This document shows, piece by piece, positions 11,100 to 20,610 of a stretch of 25,000 nt of DNA. The stretch is taken from assembly GCA_018398765.1 (NCBI GenBank), contig JAHBMJ010005714.1, positions 2,535-27,534 of the forward strand. Direction: 5' to 3'. This stretch comes from Chromera velia. Its lineage: Eukaryota; Sar; Chromeraceae. A model generated the notes under the pieces. The model ran no database searches, had not been told where the DNA came from, and worked only from the letters and a program-made list of their open reading frames with translations. The position numbers and the translations under genes were made by a program. Each line of letters begins with the position of its first letter. Position 1 is the first letter of the stretch.

Positions 11100-11279
11100 T
11101 CACAGACAGTGAGGATGAGATAATTCCGTCTGCAAAAGTCCGCGTGCAAAAGCCGCGTACAAAAGTTTTTGAAACAAAATTTGCTGTTCACGTGCGCGGA
11201 TTTCACTAAAAAACTTTTGTACGCGGCTTTTACGCGCGCACTTTTGCAGACGGAATTATCTCATCTTCACTGTCTGTGA
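11100..11279. mobile_element. 180-bp hairpin MITE-like element
   Basis: The left arm starts TCACAGACAGTGA and the right arm is its reverse complement, ending TCACTGTCTGTGA. The arms are about 70 bp each with only a few mismatches and a loop of about 36 bp. TA flanks both ends (11098-11099 and 11280-11281), consistent with a TA target duplication as in Tc1/mariner-type non-autonomous elements. It encodes no protein. The near-perfect pairing would give a long hairpin RNA if transcribed. Confidence 0.75.
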
Positions 11280-11281
11280 TA

Positions 11282-12716
11282 ATAATACTATGTGCTATGC
11301 TAAATTTCGAAGTTGCATTCGGCGGACATGTTGGGAACAGACCTTAAATGCCTCCCCCCCCCCATTTATATAATTTTGTTATGATAAAACAAGAAAACAA
11401 ACCTTTAATAAAATATATACTTACTTTTATGCTCGCTAGTTTATAACTAGTTTTCTTAAGTTTTCCGAGTTTAAGCTCACTGGCAAGTACCACGATCTAG
11501 GCTACGATGTTGCTAGCAAGGGCTTTAACCCCGGATGTTCTGCCGCAGTTTTTCAACTATAGTTTTTCAATCACACCTCCCCACATGCAGGGGTGGATCT
11601 AGACTCCACAGCCCAGGACTAGCCTCTTTCTAGGAGGTGGTATGGGTTTGAAAGTTGACAACGCGCTGAAAAATTGATCACTCCACACTGGCGTCACTTT
11701 CCCACCTATCGCAGGAAAAGTGCAACTTTCCGAACTCAGCCGGACGCTCCCACTTCTTCAACAGTCGAGTTGAGCAGCCCTCCACCCCATAACACATATC
11801 GATACAAGAATGCAAGTCACTAGGCAAGTCACTTAGTGTCCATATACGACCGGGTGGTCGGACACTTCGCCAATCGGCCAGCCAGTCCTTCACTGGGCAT
11901 GCATGGGTTTCCATCTTCCCTTTCTTGCGGACATGAACACAGGGCTTTGACAGGAGACCTGCTCTTTCCATAACACGTGTCGCACGAGGAAGGGGGGGTT
12001 GGGGAAAGGAAGAACGAGAAGGAAGACGAGGGAAAATGGAAGAAAGGAAGGAAGACTTCCGGAGAAGTACCCCGAACATATTTCTGATTTGCAAAGGGGC
12101 GCATCCGGAATTCTCTCTCGGTCTTGGAACCGCCATTATTCTTTCATTTGGCATTCATTTGTTCTTTCTTCTATACCCGCACATTCAAATAAGCATCGAT
12201 ACATTCATTCACTTATACATTCAGTCATTCTTCGACCATCCATTCATGCAACCCCTCACACCCTCATACATTCATTTTTTCGTTCATTCAATCAAGCAGC
12301 CACATGATGTTTCATGCGATCAGCCACGCATCATTCCGTTTCCACATGCATCCATTCAATTATTCATTCACACATTCTCTCACTCTCTCTCTCACTCACT
12401 CATTCATCCATTCGCCCCTTTGTTCAGCGTTGGCTTCTTTCGAGGCTTGAGGGGGACACCGCCGCTGGCTGCATGGTCTCTTGAGTAACTCACTCCCTCT
12501 CTTTGCAGAAATTTTTTTTGGCCTGGGAAAACTCCTTGTAGGAAATAAAGGAAACACGCAAGGCCGAGAGGAGCTGACTCGTCACGACAATCAAAGGAAA
12601 ACACGAAACTTGATTGACATTGCACCATAAGGCAAAGAAAGGAAAACAACGAGAAGGAACGGGGAGATGATCAAAAAGAGGAAAAGAGTCTCACAAACAT
12701 CACCCAGCCAGGTAGT
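11282..12716. other. Intergenic stretch with degenerate ATTC repeats
   Basis: Nothing here is firmly coding. Roughly 12160-12420 is built of degenerate CATTCATT-type units. Minus-strand frames at 11678-12154 are open for 158 codons, but their composition is not convincing and they overlap purine-rich simple sequence near 12000-12060. An acceptor-like CTCTTTGCAG sits at 12499-12508 but no exon could be built from it. Confidence 0.5.
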
Positions 12717-12752
12717 TGGCCCAGGAAGGAAGGAAGGAAGGAAGGAAGGAAG

Positions 12753-12795
<43 letters not shown>

Positions 12796-12829
12796 AAGAA
12801 AAGAAAGAAAGAAAGAAAGAAAGAAAGAA

Positions 12830-12865
<36 letters not shown>

Positions 12866-12949
12866 AAAAAAAGAAAGAAAGAAAGAAAGAAAGAAAGAAA
12901 AGAACGAACGAATGAACGAATGAACGAATGAACGAACGAACGAACGAGA
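12717..12949. repeat. GGAA / GA / GAAA / GAAC microsatellite
   Basis: A long pure purine tract changes unit stepwise from GGAA to GA to GAAA, then ends in GAAC/GAAT units. Such polypurine tracts can form triplex DNA. The reverse-complement type (CTTT) recurs at the end of the window. Confidence 0.95.
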
Positions 12950-13782
12950 GAAAAAGAGACAGAAAGAGAGACTGCCTTCAAGACACCGACGAGACCAGGG
13001 AGGCCTCGCAGGAAGAGGGCAAAAGACGAAGGGCAGGCAAACAGAGCGGCAAGAAACTTATGGAAGGCGAACCTCGACGTACAACAGGCAGGACAACGGC
13101 CCATGGACAGAGAGAGAAAGAAGAAAGGTCATGCAGATTCCAGGATCGAAAAACCGGCGTAAGGAAGGAAGACGGGAAAGCATGAAAGTTCCAGGAGGGA
13201 GGACAAGAGCACAGGTACGATCAATGCACAGGTTGTGGTGCCGAAGCTCAAGTGACAGAACTCCACCCACCACCAGTGCATCCTCAACCCTTCGGTGGCT
13301 CTTTCCTTCACCCCTCCTTTTCCTTTTCCACTTCCCTCCACTCCCTCACGCCAGCCTATTTCAAATCCTGGTGCATCAACTTTTCCCTTCTTTGTTCCCT
13401 TCCCATACGCCCTCTTCAACAATTCGAAAAGAAGAAACACAAAAGTTAGGCATGCGTGTGTTCCTTTAATTCACTCTCTGACGTGCCCTGCTACCTGCCC
13501 ACACAGCCGACGGACAAAAGGAAATGAGACGAGCCGCCCCTCCCTCGATTACCCCTCCCCCCCGACTCCGCATCTTTTTGCGAAAACATCTGTCCTCATC
13601 TGATCCCTTCACGCCTGCAGGTCACGCGCTTCTCTCTCTACTGCCCATTTTGTTCTTTCCACTTATTCTGCGGAAGAAGATGCGGGGGCTGGAAGGATTT
13701 TGACTCGCTTGCATGCGTGGCGTCTCATGTCCCACCCACCCCTTTCCGTCATTCCCCCCCCCTTCACTCTCTGGAGGACCCT
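12950..13782. other. Stretch without a supported gene, downstream of the minus-strand gene
   Basis: The first part (to about 13230) is purine-rich and the rest is pyrimidine-rich on the plus strand. Open frames are present but none has convincing composition or splice signals. The part next to 13783 should include the 3' untranslated region of the minus-strand gene. Confidence 0.45.
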
Positions 13783-14799
13783 TCACGACCCCAGTCTGAA
13801 GTCAAACGGGAGGGACCCAACCGGGGGGGGTCCAGCGGGTCTCTGTGCATGGAGCTGTGTCTCCTCTCCCACAAAGTGGACCTGCTGCTGCTGTTGTGTC
13901 TTGTTGGGTTTCTGTTGGGGGGGAACTTGGGGATCCGGTAAGGCTTCCAAGTCTGGGTCCTCCTCGGGTGTGTCGTCAATCGCGTCTCTCTCTTCTGCTG
14001 CCATGAGAAGCGTCAAGGTCTCTGCAGAGAAAGAACATTCGATCGATTTGACACAGATGGAATGAATGTCAATCAATTTCCGTTGCATGATTGCCACGGA
14101 GGCACCGCCAAGAGAACAAGCAGAACAAGCAGAGAGCGCCCCGCGATCGGAACGAAATAGAGTGTGCGCATCGAGAATGGGAAGGCGTTCGGCGTCAGCG
14201 TTCGACACGGAAATAAAAAAGGACATGAGATCGAGGCCGCATTGGAAAAAGAAAACAGACGTATGCCATAAATGGGTCCTCCCCAGGAAGAGATGGAATG
14301 GCGCAGGGACCAAAGAGAGACCTTAAACCTTCACAATCATTCAATGCCTTTCGTTTTTCTTTCTTCCTTTTTCTCAGTCTCTTACTCTCTAATTCCCGCC
14401 CCCCTCCCCCAGACCCACACAGACAGACACACGCACACGCACTCGCACGCACAGCAGAGAGACATGGAAGGGGAAAGGACGCTTACGAAAACGTCTCTGC
14501 ACATCAATTAATCAGTACACGGACCTGAGGGGGTTGCAGAGAATCCCGTTGGGGTTCCCGTCATGGAAGCGCTGCCAGTTAGAGGGTATGATTTCTGGAT
14601 GTTTTGTTCGAAATCTGCGGGGACGGGGCCGTTTTTGACCTTCTTGCCCCTCTTCGCCTTCTCTTCTTCCCTCTGTGCGGGGTCTCTGTCGGTTTGAACA
14701 GCTACCTCTACACAACGAGAAGGGCGAGGAGGCACTAGAAACGCCTCAAGAGAGAATTCGGTGGGTCGGCCGTAAAGACGAATGGAGCGGTCGATTAGC
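13783..14799 (-). CDS. 3' exons of a minus-strand spliced gene, unrecognised protein
   Basis: Two exons read on the minus strand: 14799-14525, then 14021-13783 with the stop. The acceptors are TTTTCTGCAG (before 14799) and TCTCTGCAG (before 14021), the same TGCAG style as the large gene; the donor is GTCCGT at 14524. One base carried over makes a Glu codon at the join and the frame stays open. The first exon begins LIDRSIRLYGRPTEFSLEAF, continues Pro-rich, then a Lys/Arg/Glu stretch. The second begins TLTLLMAAEERDAIDDTPEE and has acidic, Pro-rich and short poly-Gln parts, ending FDFRLGS. No domain was recognised. The upstream part of the gene is uncertain. Confidence 0.55.
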
Positions 14800-15056
14800 C
14801 TGCAGAAAAGGGAAAAGGACGGCCAATTCTCGCATCAGAGGCCATCAAAATGAGGGTGGAGAGGATCCAAAACGAAGACAAACGATCAAGGTCACCTCGT
14901 TCATCATAGCAAGCACTCAGCAGACACACGTACTGTGGGATGAATCGCAAATGTGGGGTTGCGGACTTTCAGGACGAACAAGAGGAAGAAGGGTGGGTGA
15001 TGGTGGGTGCTGGCAAGCAAACGAAGAAAGACAAAAACGAAGAGAGACCAACTCAC

Positions 15057-15300
15057 AGCTGCAGAAAACGGGGAACCGGTTTGGCCCCATTGTGCATCCC
15101 ACGGATGGTGTCCGCATTCTCCTGCCACCTCTGAACTCCCCCGTCCAAAACAGATTCCCCCATCTTCTCCATTTTCTCGAACTCAGAATTTCGTCCTCCA
15201 GTGACTGCCGCGTCTCCTTCCATGCAAGCTTTGGGAACACGACAATCAAACAGCCCGCCAGCACCACAGCAGCTCCAGCAAGTCGACCAACGTAAAGCTG
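15057..15300 (-). CDS. Tentative upstream exon of the minus-strand gene
   Basis: A GTGAGT donor at 15056 ends a frame reading ...MHNGAKPVPRFLQ with two bases left over. These join in phase to the exon starting at 14799 (giving LLIDRSIRLYG). This intron would be 257 nt. The 5' limit is not clear: the frame is open to about 15361, and possible acceptors lie before 15204 and just above 15294. A rival frame over the same DNA contains a good membrane-helix candidate (LAGAAVVLAGCLIVVFPKL). It cannot be joined in phase to the downstream exon with the donors seen, so either an intron or an indel is being missed. Confidence 0.3.
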
Positions 15301-15375
15301 AGGAGCAGATGGACATGCATAGATGGACTGGAAGGTCGGGAGCTATCCTATAGCTCAGCACGCGTCCAAAAACAG
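15127..15375. repeat. 249-bp direct repeat, copy 1
   Basis: Identical to 15451-15699 over its full length except one base seen (T versus G about 11 bases in). It covers the tentative exon and upstream intron of the minus-strand gene, so that exon exists twice. Confidence 0.97.
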
Positions 15376-15380
15376 CTCGG

Positions 15381-15450
15381 GTTATCTATTTTCTTTCTTC
15401 TTGGGTTATCTATTTTCTTTCTTCTTGCAAGAAGAAAGAAAATAGATAAC
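15381..15450. repeat. Perfect 46-bp palindrome plus a tandem half-copy at the duplication join
   Basis: Bases 15405-15450 form an uninterrupted perfect palindrome with 23-bp arms meeting at TTGCAA and outer ends GTTATC / GATAAC. A further copy of the left arm lies directly before it (15381-15403). The block sits exactly between the two 249-bp copies and ends at the first base of copy 2. Confidence 0.97.
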
Positions 15451-15699
15451 ACCTCTGAACGCCCCCGTCCAAAACAGATTCCCCCATCTTCTCCATTTTC
15501 TCGAACTCAGAATTTCGTCCTCCAGTGACTGCCGCGTCTCCTTCCATGCAAGCTTTGGGAACACGACAATCAAACAGCCCGCCAGCACCACAGCAGCTCC
15601 AGCAAGTCGACCAACGTAAAGCTGAGGAGCAGATGGACATGCATAGATGGACTGGAAGGTCGGGAGCTATCCTATAGCTCAGCACGCGTCCAAAAACAG
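15451..15699. repeat. 249-bp direct repeat, copy 2
   Basis: Second copy of 15127-15375. In the minus direction the duplicated exon runs into the palindrome instead of its normal continuation, but a GT dinucleotide is present at the break, so a donor could survive. Confidence 0.97.
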
Positions 15700-15713
15700 T
15701 TTGAAAATTTAAA

Positions 15714-15740
15714 CTTAATTTGCAGAGACGGCAAATTAAG
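15714..15740. repeat. Small perfect hairpin, 10-bp stem
   Basis: CTTAATTTGC and GCAAATTAAG flank a 7-base loop, close to the outer end of the second 249-bp copy. Confidence 0.8.
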
Positions 15741-15950
15741 CTGAGTTTTCGATATGGTGGATGTGGCGGCGGGGTCCGACGAGATGGGCTCGCGCGGCGG
15801 CGCCCCTAGCTCTGGTGGCCTTAATTGTGACGAGCATGGAGACTGGACACGATCCTTTTCGTCAGAGGAAGACTCGACGTCTTCAATCACCATCTCTTCC
15901 GAGGTCCAAGACACGACGAGGCACTCTGTATGACGATACCGTACTGCAGC
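15741..15950 (-). CDS. Possible first exon of the minus-strand gene
   Basis: On the minus strand an ATG just below 15900 opens MVIEDVESSSDEKDRVQSPC and continues Ser/Pro-rich to about 15740, a plausible acidic N-terminus. No good GT donor was found at its 3' end, so its link to the downstream exons is a guess from position. If real, the gene would be divergent to the lactonase-like gene at 16051, with only about 100-150 bp between the two starts. Confidence 0.25.
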
Positions 15951-16050
15951 AGTCCGAAGTTCCATAATTGTGCGGGATGATTCCCTGAATACAGACAGTT
16001 TCGGGACAAGACTGAAGTTTGACTGACCTTCGAAATTCATCAGACAGAAG

Positions 16051-17022
16051 ATGGGAACGGCACTTGGCGTTTGCCGAATGGTCGGCAACATAATGACTGC
16101 CCAGCCCCGACCAAGACCCCCCCCTGGAGAGAAAAGACCCGAGGCGTTCAGTGTGAACCTGAACGTGGGGGGACGCCCTCTTCGCCTCCTTGGCCTGCCA
16201 ACAGGCACAGTGGCGATCAAAAAGAAACACATGTGCTGTGCATGCCAGGAGGATACGAACTACCCTTCTCGCTTTGCGGACATTCTTGCCGACTCTGAGT
16301 TCGCACCCCCTCTCCCTGTGTACACATACGCCATCGAACATCCCGACGGGACTCGTGTTGCAGTGGACACCGGCACGGACCCTTTGTATTGGGATCCTGC
16401 CACATGGAAGGGGAATGAGCGGGACATGAGTGTGATGCACTCGTGTATCCTTCTCGACATTCTTCCGAAGGAATCTCTCGCGGAACAGCTGACAAAACAG
16501 GGCATGCAACCCGTGGGGTTCCGTGGCGTGGTGCTCACCCACATGCACGTGGATCACACTGGGGGTGTGCCGATCTTCGGTCCCTCTGTACCTGTGTGGA
16601 CCTCCAAGGCTGAAATCGAAAACGGATCCAAGATCGGGGCCATCATGTGGCGGTGGAGTTCGAACGCCCAGTTGGTCACTGTGGAAGACGCAGGAACAAA
16701 CGGGGAAGTGGGCCTGACAGAGGATGGGAGTGTGGCCGTCGTGCACACCCCTGGACACACTCCTGGGTCTCTGTCTGTCCGCATTCGCACCGACTCGGGG
16801 GTTGTCTGGCTCTGCGGGGATTCCACGTTTGACCTGCCTGGAATGAAGGACGACGCCGTGCTCTGTGGCATTCATTTCTACCCTGAGTTGGTCAGAAAGG
16901 AACACGAACGTTTGAGGGCAGAGGTTGCGAAAGGAGCCCTTGTGCTGCCATCTCATGACTGGACAGCTCCCGAGAGGGCCCGTGCGTTTGCTGCAGGAGA
17001 GCGCCCCTCCATGCCTGTTTAG
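16051..17022 (+). CDS. Metallo-beta-lactamase-fold hydrolase, N-acyl homoserine lactonase type
   Basis: Intronless, 323 residues. Predicted to open lactone rings such as acyl homoserine lactones with a two-zinc centre; no signal peptide, so probably cytosolic. Visible ligands: HMHVDH (His164, His166, Asp168, His169), His236 in HTPGHTPG, Asp257 in CGDSTF and His302 in PSHDW, the full set for this family. The N-terminal part also fits: TGTVAIKKKH, then PLPVYTYAIEHPDG and VAVDTG before the metal motif. Phe260 lies near where well-studied lactonases have a catalytic Tyr, so substrate may differ. Bacterial relatives are about 250-280 residues; the extra roughly 30 at the N-terminus could mean that Met11 or Met15 is the true start. 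Absence of introns next to intron-rich genes suggests bacterial origin. Related lactone hydrolases share these motifs, so substrate is inferred. Confidence 0.88.
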   Translation: MGTALGVCRMVGNIMTAQPRPRPPPGEKRPEAFSVNLNVGGRPLRLLGLPTGTVAIKKKHMCCACQEDTNYPSRFADILADSEFAPPLPVYTYAIEHPDGTRVAVDTGTDPLYWDPATWKGNERDMSVMHSCILLDILPKESLAEQLTKQGMQPVGFRGVVLTHMHVDHTGGVPIFGPSVPVWTSKAEIENGSKIGAIMWRWSSNAQLVTVEDAGTNGEVGLTEDGSVAVVHTPGHTPGSLSVRIRTDSGVVWLCGDSTFDLPGMKDDAVLCGIHFYPELVRKEHERLRAEVAKGALVLPSHDWTAPERARAFAAGERPSMPV

Positions 17023-17106
17023 CAACCGAATTTCGGCCCGAATCTAGGAGAGAAGCAAGCCGTCTTTGGAGAGGAGTGTCCCGTCTTTGATAAAGAGAGA
17101 ACCGAA

Positions 17107-17499
17107 ATGCTCAGAAAACTGAAGGAGAGCTGGAATGAAAAGAGAGAAGACAGGGCAAGAGAGGCATGCCGGGAAAGGAAAAACAGTAGACAGGAAGAAA
17201 AAATTCAGGACACACACGCTCTCTTTGCATTCCTGCTGAACGAAGGACACGCAGCGGTGGACAAGTTTTTGGGGAAGGCGGCATTCAGGAGACGAGTATT
17301 TGAGGAAAGTCCGGGAAGGTATGAGGCAGGCAGCCCATTAGATGAGACGGTGTTAGCGCAGAGGCATGAAAGCATCACGAAGAGGAAAGGAGGGAGGGAG
17401 GAAAGAAGAAAGGAATACAAAACAATACTGGATCGAATGGAGGAAGCAAGATCGAAGAATTGGAGGACAGGGAAGGAGAAAGGTGAAGGAAAAGATTGA
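17107..17499 (+). CDS. Uncertain small ORF, highly charged
   Basis: A 130-codon frame begins MLRKLKESWNEKREDRARE and is rich in Lys, Arg and Glu. It sits 84 bases after the lactonase-like gene in purine-rich DNA, where such charged frames arise easily by chance. The central part (NEGHAAVDKFLGKAAFRRRV) looks more protein-like. It may instead be the 3' untranslated region of the upstream gene. No family recognised. Confidence 0.25.
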   Translation: MLRKLKESWNEKREDRAREACRERKNSRQEEKIQDTHALFAFLLNEGHAAVDKFLGKAAFRRRVFEESPGRYEAGSPLDETVLAQRHESITKRKGGREERRKEYKTILDRMEEARSKNWRTGKEKGEGKD

Positions 17500-18327
17500 A
17501 ATGGAAAGACGTGCACAGAAAGCAGAGATGTCCTGGCGTCGTTTGCAATTGGATCGATCTTTGGATTCGGCTCTAGCAATCAGTTTCCAACCCAAAGCAT
17601 TCAAAGTGAACAAAGAATGTTGGTCGTTGACGGTCTGGGGAAGCCTCAGGCAGGCCGCGGGGTGCGGTCTGAAGCCTCAGCAATGGGGCGCACCTTTGCC
17701 GTTCGCAGAGGCGACTTTTGGTAGAACGGCGACAGTGCTCTACCTAGGGCACCAATCAAATCACTATCACAATCACTATCACGGTGACTCCTAAAAGTTG
17801 TAAAAATATCGATACTAAAGATTGATTGATAACTAAAGATCTAGCTAAAATTTTAGCTAAAAACAGTACGTGTAAAACACTGAAAATGTTTTAAATTGTA
17901 ACTGGGGTCAGTATTAGTCAGTATTGGATTTTTGTGCTTAAGAATTCAATCTGTTATTTTTGTTGCTAATTTTTTAATTTTTTATAAGATTGAGTGTCAG
18001 ATAAACAATAAAGTGCAGCGAGAACAAACACGGTTGAACACTAGACATCTACAGACATCACCAGACCTAGTAGAGTGGCAGGGATAACGAAGGTCAGAAT
18101 CGAGCTTACAGTGATTAGTAGTAATAGAGCTTTGGTCTACTTGGGTCTACTGTATGAGGGGGGAGAGAAAGCTAGCTAAAGCTAGCTAAGAAAGCGACCA
18201 CGTGGAGAGTGTTCCTTTGCCAGTGCTGGGACTATTGCTGCGGCGCAGCCACCGAGCGCTACCGAGGGACACTGATGGAGATTAAGAGTAAATGGAGAGC
18301 TTAAGTTTAACAAAATAAACTTTTAGA
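17500..18327. other. Intergenic stretch becoming AT-rich
   Basis: No supported gene. From about 17790 the composition turns AT-rich, leading into the nested mobile elements that begin at 18328. Short direct copies of AAAGCTAGCTA lie at 18168-18190. Confidence 0.5.
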
Positions 18328-18982
18328 CGCATCCCGGCAGTGACCTATGCGATAATGGACCCTATTTGGGGCTCTCAGATAGTAAAAAAATTAAAAACAC
18401 TTTGTATAGTAAAATTAAGCCTATATAATAATAAATAATTATAGCATAGTTATGACTTTTCTAACACTTTTAAAGGTTTTTTACACATTCTAGCTTGTTT
18501 AAAAGTTTATATATTTACCTTAAAAAAGCTTTAAAAAGGCTTCCTAACTATAGGTGCAACATAGATGGAGGCAGGTCTCTTGGATTCCCAGTGCCTGAGA
18601 CTTGCAATACACAGGAATCTGTAACAGGATCAACAGATAAAAAACAACAATGCAGACGACGAAGACAATGCACAGCTTGTGTCTCTTAGCATTGCAGGGT
18701 TACTGACAACAGACAATGTGCTTAACGGGGCACTGCATGGTAGACAAAGAGATCTGAAGGGGTGAGTGGGGGTCACCGTGCCGGGTGGGGCGGCGGGTGG
18801 TGGCGGGGCCTCAACGTTAGTGCGGGGGCTGAGCATGCAATTTCGAAGGCTCACTAGATCTAAGCATACAATTCTGTACACCAAATGTTTGATAGATGCT
18901 GGCGTTTTTATGGAAATACCCCTAGCTAGCCTATATTTTTATCTGATGATGATTGCCACCTCCATGATGCGTATATTGCCCC

Positions 18983-19037
18983 TGTAGTACTGATGCCTGG
19001 CGCCGCCAATGTGTCATTGCCTGATTGTCATCGCCTG
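18983..19037 (+). repeat. Truncated LTR start (U3 end), left terminus
   Basis: TGTAGTACTGATGCCTGGCG and the following bases match the start of the LTR at 20315 with three mismatches, up to CGCCTGA. It then breaks into integrase sequence. Confidence 0.9.
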
Positions 19038-19051
19038 AGGGGGTTAGAAGA

Positions 19052-19348
19052 CATCCAGTTCTCCACGTGGTTTAGTTGAAGAGATATTTGTTGCAAGAAG
19101 GACAGTCTGAAAAGAATCCTCTGCCGGTGCGCCTTCCACACTTGACTGAAGAAGAGCATGAAGTAGAGACAGTCTTCGACAAGAGGAAGATCGGTCGTAG
19201 TGTCGAGTATTTGGTATACTGGAAAGGGGATTCAGAAGAGAATGCCACGTGGGAGCCATCAGAGAATCTTCTGAATGCTCGTTCGAAAATCAGAGAGTTC
19301 TGGGCGCGGCCTGGAAGGCCTCTCGGAGGGAGAGGGGGAAAGAAGTGA
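19052..19348 (+). pseudogene. Integrase C-terminus with chromodomain (gypsy pol remnant)
   Basis: The frame shows the HPV-HV---LKRY motif that precedes the C-terminal tail of Ty3/gypsy integrases, broken by TAG at 19073-19075. After it comes a chromodomain: VETVFDKRKIGRSVEYLVYW, then KG, a short acidic turn and ATWEPSENLL, with the aromatic and Trp-Glu-Pro positions typical of the fold. The frame ends at TGA after GGRGGKK. Chromodomains in these elements direct insertion toward particular chromatin. The rest of pol is missing, so this is a relic. Confidence 0.88.
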
Positions 19349-20025
19349 GGAGACTAGGAATCAAAGGGAATGAATGCATATGAGTAAATGTTTGTGCATA
19401 ACTTTCTCTCACTCTCGTTCTATTCCTGAGGGGTCGCGGGAAGGACGGGGGAAGTGAGAATGAATGGATGAATGAATGAATGCATGAATGAATGAATGAT
19501 ACAGTTTTCTTCTCTCTGTCTTATGACGACGTCTTCTCTCTCTGTCATCGTCTCTGCATCTTTCTATGTGTCTTTCCCTATTTCTTCTCTCTCTTTTGTA
19601 TGCTTTTTATTGCTTTTCTCTTTCCCATGTTCAGCTTTCCTTCTCAATGCCTTTCACGCGCGCATACATATATTCTGTTCTCTTCTTCCGTCTATTTTAT
19701 ATTTATAAATTATTTTTTTTGCATCGTTTAATGCACGGAGTCACTTGTCTGGTGACTGAATGTGGAGCATCCAGTCTGAATGGGTGTTCTTCCATGATCG
19801 GCTGCATGAAGGGGTCCATGCAAGCCGATGCCTGCTCATGTTGTTGGCCGTGGCATGCTAATATGTCGAGGGATGTTTATGTGATGGGTCGTTTGCGGGT
19901 CGATTGAGATCGATTGATTCACTGCAGTCTTGTGTGTCTGGCCGTTAGTGAACAAATGTGTTATCCAGCTGCATTTGATAAAAGTGTGTCCGTTCAGGTT
20001 TGACTACGTGTGAGGACACACGTCT
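19349..20025. other. Non-coding 3' part of the retroelement
   Basis: Between the chromodomain stop and the LTR lie GAAT repeats (about 19459-19499), a pyrimidine- and T-rich stretch to about 19730 and no convincing frame. This is longer than the usual gap between pol and the 3' LTR. Confidence 0.6.
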
Positions 20026-20037
20026 GAGAGGGGCGGG
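20026..20037 (+). promoter_or_regulatory. Polypurine tract before the LTR
   Basis: GAGAGGGGCGGG lies a few bases before the LTR start, the position at which plus-strand DNA synthesis is primed in LTR retroelements. Confidence 0.6.
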
Positions 20038-20042
20038 CATGT

Positions 20043-20310
20043 TGTAGTACTGATGCCTGGCGCCGCCAATATGTCATCGCCTGATTATCGCGCCGCCGCG
20101 TGTTTGACGCACGCGCTTAGTCTGCCGGCCTGCCTCAGTCTGCATGCTTTTGCTACATGCGTCTTTTCACAGATTGACACCGCTGTTGTGATGTATTATG
20201 GTTTATGGAGAAACAACAATGTCTAGAAGAAGAACCGAACGATCAGTTCTTTTGTGCGTCCTATGAATGGCTCTAGAAATCCTCCCTAGTTATCTCTTAA
20301 CCATCTTACA
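20043..20310 (+). repeat. LTR copy 1 (268 bp)
   Basis: It starts TGTAGTACTGATGCC and ends CATCTTACA, giving the TG...CA ends of an LTR. It aligns end to end with copy 2 with a handful of substitutions and lacks a 14-bp unit that copy 2 has in duplicate. Confidence 0.88.
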
Positions 20311-20314
20311 GTGT

Positions 20315-20596
20315 TGTAGTACTGATGCCTGGCGCCGCTAATGTGTTATCGCCTGATTGTCATCGCCTGATTATTGCGCCGCCGCGTGTTTGACGCACGC
20401 GCTTAGTCTGCCCGCCTGCCTCAGTCTGCATGCTTTTGCTGCATGCGTCTTTTCACAGATTGACACCGGTGTTGTGATGTATTATGGTTTATGGAGAAAC
20501 AACAATGTCTAGAAGAAGAACCGAACGATCAGTTCTTTTGTGCGTCCTATGAATGGCTCTAGAAATCCTCCCTAGTTATCTCTTAACCATCTTACA
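20315..20596 (+). repeat. LTR copy 2 (282 bp)
   Basis: Same ends as copy 1, from which it is separated only by GTGT (20311-20314). It carries an internal 14-bp duplication (the CATCGCCTGATT region). It is directly followed by the primer-binding-like site and gag, so it is the 5' LTR in function. Confidence 0.88.
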
Positions 20597-20610
20597 GGGT
20601 AGCAGAAGCC
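20597..20610 (+). promoter_or_regulatory. Primer-binding-like site, initiator tRNA-Met type
   Basis: GGGTAGCAGAAGCC directly abuts the LTR end. Ten bases match the TGGTAGCAGA complement of the 3' end of eukaryotic initiator tRNA-Met apart from the first base. Position and match fit a minus-strand primer site. Confidence 0.6.

Noticed and set aside
11678-12154. A 158-codon minus-strand frame
   Set aside because: Part of it is simple purine sequence in translation and no splice or start context supports it.
12667-13104. Open frames rich in Lys-Glu-Arg or Ser-Phe-Leu
   Set aside because: They come from the GGAA/GAAA purine tract and have no protein-like sequence outside it.
14937-14968. A possible 32-nt mini-exon on the minus strand between an AAAG and a GTACGT donor
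   Set aside because: It keeps phase only with a third frame upstream that soon meets a stop, and its acceptor is not TGCAG.
14917-15294. Alternative minus-strand exon with a membrane helix (LAGAAVVLAGCLIVVFPKL)
   Set aside because: Attractive composition, but the donors available in that frame leave one base, while the next supported exon needs two. Kept only as a remark under the tentative exon.
15883-17025. A 380-codon open frame on the minus strand
   Set aside because: It lies opposite the lactonase-like gene and has no recognisable motif; the plus frame carries the complete metal-binding set, so this is its shadow.
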